From Phycisphaerae bacterium (GTDB lineage Bacteria > Planctomycetota > Phycisphaerae > UBA1845 > UTPLA1), in the NCBI GenBank assembly GCA_029259995.1, contig JAJDEC010000134.1:1-11771 (forward strand): a stretch of 11,771 nt of DNA, read 5' to 3'. Made by a program: the position numbers and the translations under genes. The notes below the pieces were generated by a model, which was not told where the DNA came from, searched no databases, and saw only the letters and a list, made by a program, of their open reading frames with translations. Positions 6,655 to 11,771 of the stretch are shown here, piece by piece (the stretch's first letter is position 1; every line of letters begins with the position of its first letter).

Positions 6655-8064
6655 TCAATCGGCCGTGTTCAGCACCCGATCCGCGCCGACGGGCGTAAAG
6701 CGCGCCTGGAAGAATCGCAGGTGTTTCGGTTCGTACGTGAATGCCAGTCCGACGATCTTGTCCCGATCTTCCAGCAGTGACGTGACGGATTCCACTGTGA
6801 CATCCATGTGCGCCTGCGTATAGACGCGCCGGGGAATCGTGAGGCGAATGAGTTCGAGACTTGGAAGTATGTTCTCGCCGGTCTCACTGTCCCTGCCCGC
6901 CGATACGGCGCCGCGCTCCATCCCGCGAACACCGCCGTCGACGTAGAGCGCGGCAGCCAGTGCCTGCCCAGGAAATTGCGATTGCGGAATGTGCGGCAGA
7001 AACTTCGATGCGTTGATAAACACGCCGTGTCCGCCGATCGGGCGCACGATGGGGACGCCCGCGTCGATCAGCCGATGCCCCAGATACTCGACCTGTCCGA
7101 TCCGCGCGCGAATGTGATCGAACTGAACCGACTCCTCGATGCCGACGGCCAGCGCCTCCATGTCGCGTCCCGCCATTCCGCCGTAGGTATGCAGGCCTTC
7201 ATAGATGACAACCAGGTTCTTCGCCTGTTCGGCGAGTTCGTCGTCGTTGATCGCCAGGAAGCCGCCGATGTTGACGAGGGAGTCCTTCTTGGCCGACATC
7301 GTGCAGCCGTCCGTGTGGGCGCAGATCTCCAGAAGAATTTCGGAGAGCGACTTGTCGGCATGTCCGGGCTCCCGGAGCTTGATGAAGTAGGCGTTTTCCA
7401 CGGCGCGCGTGGCGTCGAGAAAAACGCGGATGCCGTGGCGTTGGCAGAGTGCGGCCGTGTCCCGGATGTTGGACAGGCTGCACGGTTGTCCGCCCGCCAT
7501 GTTGACGTTGGTTTCCAGTGAGAGATAGGGAATCCTGTCCGCGCCGACCTCGTCGATCAGCCGCTGCAGTTTTCCCAGGTCGACGTTTCCCTTGAACGGG
7601 AATTCGCTCTCGGGGACGTGTGCCTCGTCAACGATCACGTCCACGAAGCGGCCGCCCGCCAGTTCCTGATGAAGCTTCGTGGTCGTGAAATACATGTTGC
7701 CCGGCACAAAGTCTCCGGGCTTGATGCACAATTGGCTGAGTATGTTCTCGGCGCCACGTCCCTGATGGGTTGGAATCAGATGTTTGTATCCGTAATGCCG
7801 GCGCATCGCCGCTTCCAGATGATAGAAGTTGTCGCTGCCGGCGTAGGCCTCGTCCCCGCGCATGAGTGCGGACCATTGCATGTCGCTCATGGCCGACGTG
7901 CCCGAATCCGTCAGTAGATCAATATACACGTCGCGGCTCCGAAGCAGGAACGTGTTGAACCCCGCGTCCGCGATCGCTCGTTCCCGTTCCAGGCGCGTCG
8001 TCATCGTCAGATGTTCGACCATCTTGATCTTGTACGGCTCCGCCCAGGATCGTTTGACTGGCAT
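6655..8064 (-). CDS. tpl: Tyrosine phenol-lyase (beta-tyrosinase)
   Basis: This PLP enzyme interconverts L-tyrosine plus water with phenol, pyruvate and ammonia, in the cytoplasm. It has 469 residues, close to the 456 of the Citrobacter freundii enzyme, and aligns along its whole length with an offset of about three. The PLP lysine is K260 in M-S-A-K-K-D. Y74, R103, F126, T127, N188, D217, R220 and R407 match the known cofactor and substrate residues. The features separating it from tryptophanase are present: G-M382-E-R384-G (Arg384 corresponds to Arg381) and L-R-F451-F452 (Phe451 corresponds to Phe448). The ATG at 8064 is preceded by GGGAG five bases upstream. It is a single-gene unit, divergent from the glycosyltransferase. 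No TyrR-type regulator or tyrosine transporter is adjacent. In vivo it may degrade tyrosine or fix phenol; the direction is not shown. Confidence 0.96.
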   Translation of the reverse strand: MPVKRSWAEPYKIKMVEHLTMTTRLERERAIADAGFNTFLLRSRDVYIDLLTDSGTSAMSDMQWSALMRGDEAYAGSDNFYHLEAAMRRHYGYKHLIPTHQGRGAENILSQLCIKPGDFVPGNMYFTTTKLHQELAGGRFVDVIVDEAHVPESEFPFKGNVDLGKLQRLIDEVGADRIPYLSLETNVNMAGGQPCSLSNIRDTAALCQRHGIRVFLDATRAVENAYFIKLREPGHADKSLSEILLEICAHTDGCTMSAKKDSLVNIGGFLAINDDELAEQAKNLVVIYEGLHTYGGMAGRDMEALAVGIEESVQFDHIRARIGQVEYLGHRLIDAGVPIVRPIGGHGVFINASKFLPHIPQSQFPGQALAAALYVDGGVRGMERGAVSAGRDSETGENILPSLELIRLTIPRRVYTQAHMDVTVESVTSLLEDRDKIVGLAFTYEPKHLRFFQARFTPVGADRVLNTAD

Positions 8065-8122
8065 GGAATTCTCCCGACGGCGGAATCAAACAAGAATCCG
8101 GATATCCGCATCGTCATAAGGG

Positions 8123-8128
8123 AATATA
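8123..8128 (-). promoter_or_regulatory. Candidate -10 element of tpl
   Basis: On the minus strand TATATT lies at 8128-8123, inside ACGCCTATATT (8133-8123). It is about 59 bases upstream of the tpl ATG, giving a leader of roughly 50 bases containing the GGGAG ribosome site. No convincing -35 hexamer was found at 16-18 bases. The call rests on position and on resemblance to the element before the glycosyltransferase gene. Confidence 0.35.
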
Positions 8129-8233
8129 GGCGTATTGCCGATCCGGCACCAGATCGCTGGGGTCCGCGCCATGACATCAAATCGGCCTGATCCAGTGCCA
8201 AATTGCAGGCGTGACTGTTGATCCGTGGCGCCG

Positions 8234-8256
8234 ACGCCGGGTCGGAGATCCGGCGT
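8234..8256. repeat. Inverted repeat (7-base-pair stem, 9-base loop)
   Basis: ACGCCGG and CCGGCGT are perfect reverse complements around GTCGGAGAT. The hairpin lies between the two divergent promoters, where a regulator-binding site would be expected. No T-run follows on either strand, so it is not an obvious terminator. Function unknown. Confidence 0.3.
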
Positions 8257-8362
8257 GTACAACGGACATGCTGACGTGGGTCGATCCCTGAAGCGTTTCG
8301 GCCGAATTACCGCGCTTCGCCCCGCCCGGCGCAAGAATTGCACGATTGGCCATTGCGAGTGC

Positions 8363-8391
8363 TTATCCACATTGGGGGAAACGCCTATAAT
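8363..8391 (+). promoter_or_regulatory. Promoter of the glycosyltransferase-acyltransferase unit
   Basis: A perfect -10 consensus TATAAT lies at 8386-8391. A weak -35 (TTATCC, 8363-8368; three of six consensus bases) sits at the ideal 17-base spacing. Transcription would begin near 8397-8400, and the best start codon is ATG 8401, so the transcript would be leaderless or nearly so. No Shine-Dalgarno sits at proper spacing before 8401, in keeping with this. Confidence 0.5.
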
Positions 8392-8400
8392 GCGCACGCG

Positions 8401-9585
8401 ATGTGGTTCTTGTTACTTGCCTATGTCATAGCGCTGATCATATTTGCACTGCAGGTGCGCTCGAGCGCGCGCGTCGTGCATTCCGAACTCGGTCTGGACG
8501 CGTCGCCGATGGGCGATGACGCCCCGTCTCTTGTCGTCGTCGTGCCTTTCAAGGACGAGGGCGCCCTGATCGCATACTGCCTCGAATCCGTGCTTCAGCA
8601 GGAATACCCCGGATTGCAGGTGATCGCCGTCAACGATCGATCGTCCGACGCCGGCGGCGATGTCGTGCGCCAACTGAGCAGGAAATATCCAGCGCTGCAG
8701 CTGCGGGAGATCGAGGAACTGCCGGGCGACATGTTCGGCAAACCCCATGCCCTGCATCAGGCGACGGCCGATATCAAGAGCGACTTGATCATCTTCCTGG
8801 ACAGCGACTTCCACATGGCGCCGGGCTGCGTCCGATCGCTGGTTCGGAAATTCACGCAGGAGAAAGTCGATTGGCTCGCCGTGATGGCCCGTCCCGATCT
8901 GGTGACGCTCTGGGAGCGCATGCTCGTGCCGATGTTCGGCGCCATGGTCTACGCGTGGCGCGATCCGGCCAGAATCGCCGACCCTGCCAGCGACGAGGCC
9001 CTCGGCAGCGGCTTCATGATCGCCCGTCGAGAGGCCTACGAAGCGCTCGGCCGGCATGAATCCGTCGTGCGATCCTATGACGAGGACAGCGAGCTGTTGC
9101 GCGTCGCAAAACGCGCGGGGCAGCGCGTGTCCTACCTGATGGCGCCGAGAATCGCGACCGTGAAATTCTACGGCGGCTTCGGCAATCTTGTGCGCGGCCT
9201 GACGCGAACCCTCATCGGCGGCCTCAAGAACCTCTGGCAGTTCGCCCTCACAATCGTGGGCGTGCAGTTTGTTGCCGTCACGCCCGTCGGCGTCCTGATC
9301 GGCGTCGCATTGATCGCCGCCCTCGGATCGGCCGGCCTCCTGACAGCCCTGTTCGCGGGACTGGCGATCATCCACACGGCGATGTCCTTTCATCTGGCTG
9401 TCTCCGTCTATCGCGTGTCCGGCGTGCCCATCGCGTTCTGCCTGCTGCAACCGCTCGCCGGTTGCGTCATGACGATCATCATCGTGCGCTCCGCCATTCT
9501 CCGAATGCGCAAGCAGGCGGTCTCCTGGCGCGGCACACAGTATGATGCATCGACCGTCGTTCGTTCGCCGGAGGCCGTCTCCTGA
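8401..9585 (+). CDS. Membrane family 2 glycosyltransferase
   Basis: The product is 394 residues from ATG 8401. A TTG at 8338 would extend it by 21 residues, but a perfect TATAAT just before 8401 argues against that. An N-terminal membrane helix (1-19) is followed by a GT2 catalytic domain: V-V-V-V-P-F-K-D-E-G (45-54), N-D-R-S-S-D (78-83), G-K-P-H-A-L (113-118), metal-binding D134-S-D136, and Y-D-E-D-S-E-L (226-232) around the catalytic base. Two or three membrane helices follow (about 281-365). The C-terminal W-R-G-T-x-Y (376-381) resembles the W-(K/R)-G-(R/T)-x-Y end of hopanoid- and carotenoid-type lipid glycosyltransferases. It probably transfers a sugar from a nucleotide donor to a membrane lipid at the cytoplasmic face; donor and acceptor are unknown. 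Its stop overlaps the next start (TGATG), so the two proteins are co-translated. Confidence 0.9.
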   Translation: MWFLLLAYVIALIIFALQVRSSARVVHSELGLDASPMGDDAPSLVVVVPFKDEGALIAYCLESVLQQEYPGLQVIAVNDRSSDAGGDVVRQLSRKYPALQLREIEELPGDMFGKPHALHQATADIKSDLIIFLDSDFHMAPGCVRSLVRKFTQEKVDWLAVMARPDLVTLWERMLVPMFGAMVYAWRDPARIADPASDEALGSGFMIARREAYEALGRHESVVRSYDEDSELLRVAKRAGQRVSYLMAPRIATVKFYGGFGNLVRGLTRTLIGGLKNLWQFALTIVGVQFVAVTPVGVLIGVALIAALGSAGLLTALFAGLAIIHTAMSFHLAVSVYRVSGVPIAFCLLQPLAGCVMTIIIVRSAILRMRKQAVSWRGTQYDASTVVRSPEAVS

Positions 9586-10946
9586 TGCGCCTGCCGCGCC
9601 GGGTCTTTCTGAACCCCTGTGATTACCTGCTCTACACAGATCACATGATTCGCATGCGCCGTCGGCAGGGTCCGAACATCGCATACATGTGCATGGACAT
9701 CGATGGCGCCATGGATGGCGAACAAATGCGCCGTTCGATCGCCCGTGCGATGGCGCTCAGCCCGACGACATTATCGTCGTTGCGCCACTCCGTCTTCGGT
9801 GGCTGGCCGTTCTGGCGCGTTCCGCGCGACTTGAACGCGGCGGCGCAACGCGCCGTGGGCTCTGTGTATCGATTCGTCGATGCCGGCGCTTCCGCGGATT
9901 CAATGGATGACGAGTTGGCAACGACGGGAGAGAGCCCGCGTGACCTGCGCGACGGTCCACAAATCTGCATGACGCATTACGCATTGCCAAACGGAAAATC
10001 GCGTGTGTGCATTCGATGGCCCCATTGGCTGATGGATGCGGCGGGGACGCTCGCATTCCTTTCGCTGTGGGCGAAGTGCTACGAAGAATGTGACAGTGCC
10101 GCCCCGCGCGTTGATGCGGATGCCGCCGATGTTCGTCAGTGGCGGCCACTGAAGGGCGTGTCATTGCGAGAACGCTGGCGCACGATTCGCTCGCAGCCGA
10201 AAGCGGGGGAGTTGGCCAATCGGCGCATTGGTACGCCCCGCGACGAATTGTCGGCGGACGTCCATGAGCATCGCGTGTTGCATCGCGTCTGGGATGCGGA
10301 TGCGATCGAACATATTCGCAAGGCTTCGAAGCACGACATGCCGGCGGGGCCGGCGCGGATCACGCGATACCTCGCCGTCTGCGTCCTGCGTGCGCTGGAC
10401 GAGCTGTTTCGTGAAAACGGCTGGGATGGCGAGACCTATCGCATCACGCTGCCGATGCGCATGCGGAGTCACGAACCTGAAGACGCGTCGCCGCTGCGGT
10501 TCGGGAATTATCTCGTTTCGCCGATGCTTCTTTTCGATCGCACCATCGCCGGCGATGGTCCTGCGCTGGCGGCGTCTCTGACGGAGCAGATGCTCGCGTA
10601 TCTGGCCGCGCACGGCGATCGATCGCAGTGGACGCTGATGTCTTTGGCGGCACTGCTGCCGTTCCCCGCCCATCGCTGGATCTTCGGTCTCCCGGCGTTC
10701 AAATCGCACTTCAGCTCGGGTTTCAGCTTCTACGGTGAACTACATCCGCCAATGCGAAGTGTCGCGGGCATGCCGATTAGGAATCTCTATGGCGGCGGTC
10801 CCACGACAATACCCCCCGGAATGAACCCCGTGTTCAGTCGCTTCGCCGACTCGTTGAATCTGGCGCTCACCTATTCATGGCCAATTGTGAGCGATGAAAT
10901 CGCGCAGCGCTACATCGAGTCGATCGAGCGCAAGGTGTTCTTGTAG
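9585..10946 (+). CDS. Condensation-superfamily acyltransferase (HxxxD type)
   Basis: This 453-residue protein starts at ATG 9585 inside the stop of the glycosyltransferase gene (TGATG), a classic translational coupling. The key motif is P-H147-W-L-M-D151-A-A-G, the HHxxxD-type active site shared by nonribosomal-peptide condensation domains, wax-ester/diacylglycerol acyltransferases and polyketide-associated acyltransferases; the first His is Trp-Pro here, but the catalytic His and structural Asp are kept. The length is right for a stand-alone member. The C-terminal half has R-F-G-N-Y-L-V-S-P and a late 'SLNLALTYSWPIVSDE', corresponding to the second half of the fold. There is no carrier-protein or adenylation domain nearby, so it is not part of a peptide synthetase. 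The likely role is acylation of the glycosylated product of its partner; acyl donor and acceptor are unknown. No signal peptide was seen. Confidence 0.8.
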   Translation: MRLPRRVFLNPCDYLLYTDHMIRMRRRQGPNIAYMCMDIDGAMDGEQMRRSIARAMALSPTTLSSLRHSVFGGWPFWRVPRDLNAAAQRAVGSVYRFVDAGASADSMDDELATTGESPRDLRDGPQICMTHYALPNGKSRVCIRWPHWLMDAAGTLAFLSLWAKCYEECDSAAPRVDADAADVRQWRPLKGVSLRERWRTIRSQPKAGELANRRIGTPRDELSADVHEHRVLHRVWDADAIEHIRKASKHDMPAGPARITRYLAVCVLRALDELFRENGWDGETYRITLPMRMRSHEPEDASPLRFGNYLVSPMLLFDRTIAGDGPALAASLTEQMLAYLAAHGDRSQWTLMSLAALLPFPAHRWIFGLPAFKSHFSSGFSFYGELHPPMRSVAGMPIRNLYGGGPTTIPPGMNPVFSRFADSLNLALTYSWPIVSDEIAQRYIESIERKVFL

Positions 10947-11032
10947 GGTGGGCCGTGCCCACCACGGTCCGACCCACGACCATCAGGGAGTGGGCTGGGT
11001 GCGAGACGATGGTGCGAATAATCCGCGCCATC
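10943..11032. repeat. REP-like cluster of three palindromes
   Basis: Three hairpins follow the acyltransferase stop. The first is perfect: GGTGGGC (10947-10953), loop CGT, GCCCACC (10957-10963). The second pairs CCCAC (10973-10977) with GTGGG (10990-10994); GTGGGC here can also pair with GCCCAC of the first. The third pairs GATGGTGCG (11008-11016) with CGCGCCATC (11024-11032), with one G-U pair and a seven-base loop. The stop codon lies at the edge of the element. The TAGGGTGGGC...GCCCACC pattern resembles dispersed extragenic palindromes seen in many bacteria. The first hairpin may also act as a terminator or mRNA stabiliser, though no T-run follows. Confidence 0.55.
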
Positions 11033-11156
11033 GGGGACGACTTGGCTTGTCTTCTCCGGTTTCTCATTTCGAGTGACGATTGCATTCGTTCGAGGCCCCT
11101 GGCGATGCATATGACGACAGGATGTGGTAGACTGCGCGACAGAGGGCCGCTGATTC

Positions 11157-11771
11157 ATGATTGATAGCGACGCGCGAATTCGCAGGCGAATTGAAACGGC
11201 AGCAATGCTGGTCATCTTCGCTTCGATGTTGATTTCGTCCTTCTGGGCATTAAGTAATCTCGTGGTCTGGCCGGGCCTATCGATGTGGACGCCGCCGACG
11301 TCGAATAGCTATAAAGGTGAATTGTGGTTCCGAATTTTCTGGATAACCCAATACGGAGCAATGTTTGTCGTTCTGGGGTTGTCCGCCATTGCCGTCGTTG
11401 TTCCTGCGTTTCGCAAAGTGCTCGTGAGTGTCATTGTCGCGCATGTCATTCTGGCGGCAGTCTTGTTCATGGTCAGAAAGACTTGGCCATACGTGACCGG
11501 GCGAGAGGCGCTCCCCCAAAACCATCCATTGCTATTGGCCCTTTGGCTATGCCTCTGTGTATCGCGTGTCATTGTTCCAATGGCGGTCTATAAACTCACG
11601 CAGTTTCGCGTGCCCTTGGGTAAGGCTGTGCGCAGCCGAAACAGGTATCGGCCACCGCCGATCTCCATTGAGTCGGCCAAACGGTTCGTGCAAGTGATCA
11701 CGCTTGCTGCGGCGATGTCGGCGCTACTGGTCGGTATAGTGCTCGTTGTAGATGAATTCCTCATGGGGGAT
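11157..11771 (+). CDS. Multi-pass membrane protein, function unknown (C-terminus beyond window)
   Basis: From ATG 11157 the frame stays open for 205 codons to the right edge, so the 3' end is missing. GAGGG lies ten bases upstream as a plausible ribosome site. A short basic N-terminus (ARIRRR) precedes about five hydrophobic segments: roughly 14-39, 66-84, 88-107, 124-144 and 176-198. The loop at 148-168 is strongly basic and, with the basic N-terminus, may face the cytoplasm. No catalytic or binding motif was recognised. GC content by eye is nearer 50%, lower than the genes to the left, which may mean a different origin or just membrane-protein codon bias. It is separated from the acyltransferase gene by the palindrome cluster and probably has its own promoter; TGGTAGACT at 11125-11133 is a weak -10 candidate. 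Confidence 0.7.
   Translation, partial: MIDSDARIRRRIETAAMLVIFASMLISSFWALSNLVVWPGLSMWTPPTSNSYKGELWFRIFWITQYGAMFVVLGLSAIAVVVPAFRKVLVSVIVAHVILAAVLFMVRKTWPYVTGREALPQNHPLLLALWLCLCVSRVIVPMAVYKLTQFRVPLGKAVRSRNRYRPPPISIESAKRFVQVITLAAAMSALLVGIVLVVDEFLMGD

Larger units (their letters stand above)
8065..8400. other. Divergent intergenic region between tpl and the glycosyltransferase gene
   Basis: This is the only gene-free stretch over 300 bases. It carries the presumed promoters of both flanking genes, with matching ACGCCTATA-type elements at each end, facing outward. In the middle, ACGCCGG (8234-8240) and CCGGCGT (8250-8256) form a perfect seven-base-pair stem with a nine-base loop. Short open frames exist on both strands but none has a Shine-Dalgarno or protein-like composition. 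No RNA gene or riboswitch was recognised. Confidence 0.6.

Noticed and set aside
6808..7521. 237-codon plus-strand open frame
   Set aside because: It is antisense to tpl, which aligns end to end with a known enzyme.
8390..8431. 13-codon upstream frame (ATG 8390) with GGGGGAA at workable spacing
   Set aside because: Its ATG overlaps the TATAAT, so a transcript from that promoter would not contain it. It would matter only if transcription starts further upstream.
8413..9684. 423-codon minus-strand open frame
   Set aside because: It is antisense to the glycosyltransferase gene, whose motifs are unmistakable. Its His/Asp/Arg/Gly-rich composition is typical of a shadow frame in GC-rich DNA.
10947..10963. 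Intrinsic terminator for the acyltransferase unit
   Set aside because: The stem is strong but no T-run follows, and further palindromes continue downstream, so a dispersed-repeat reading fits better. A terminating effect cannot be excluded.

Overview
Source organism. The window is moderately GC-rich (about 55-60% by eye) and compact, with bacterial gene spacing and Shine-Dalgarno sites before several genes. The gene mix is a PqqD-like protein with an HprK-like kinase and an NTP_transf_5 protein, a PAS-rich hybrid histidine kinase, a tyrosine phenol-lyase and a condensation-superfamily acyltransferase. This fits an environmental Gram-negative such as a planctomycete or proteobacterium, but no rRNA or other phylogenetic marker is present, so the phylum is a guess. 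No tRNA, rRNA, CRISPR array, insertion sequence or phage gene was seen.

Layout. (1) 1-832, minus strand: the N-terminal part of an unrecognised lipoprotein, running off the left edge. (2) 1053-3760, plus strand: a tight four-gene cassette. It encodes a 69-residue small protein with a twin-arginine-like motif and an AVA/G cleavage-like site, a PqqD-family peptide-binding protein, an HprK-like P-loop kinase and an NTP_transf_5-type nucleotidyltransferase. The last three resemble accessory genes of some lasso-peptide and other peptide-modification loci, so the small protein is a good candidate substrate. (3) 3937-6630, plus: a membrane-anchored hybrid histidine kinase with three PAS domains and a C-terminal receiver. 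(4) 6655-8064, minus: tyrosine phenol-lyase with every known catalytic and substrate residue in place, convergent with the kinase gene. (5) 8065-8400: the only gene-free stretch over 300 bases. It lies between divergent genes and holds two matching -10-like elements and one hairpin. (6) 8401-10946, plus: a membrane GT2 glycosyltransferase overlapping by one base an HxxxD-type acyltransferase, probably a two-gene unit making an acylated glycolipid or similar product. (7) 10947-11156: a run of palindromic hairpins resembling a dispersed REP-type repeat. (8) 11157 to the right edge, plus: an unrecognised multi-pass membrane protein, incomplete.

How they work together. The cassette at 1053-3760 is the most distinctive unit and looks like a small-protein or RiPP-like modification system; its chemistry is inferred, not shown. 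The glycosyltransferase and acyltransferase are almost certainly co-translated. The histidine kinase, the tyrosine phenol-lyase and the two edge genes have no evident functional tie to these units.
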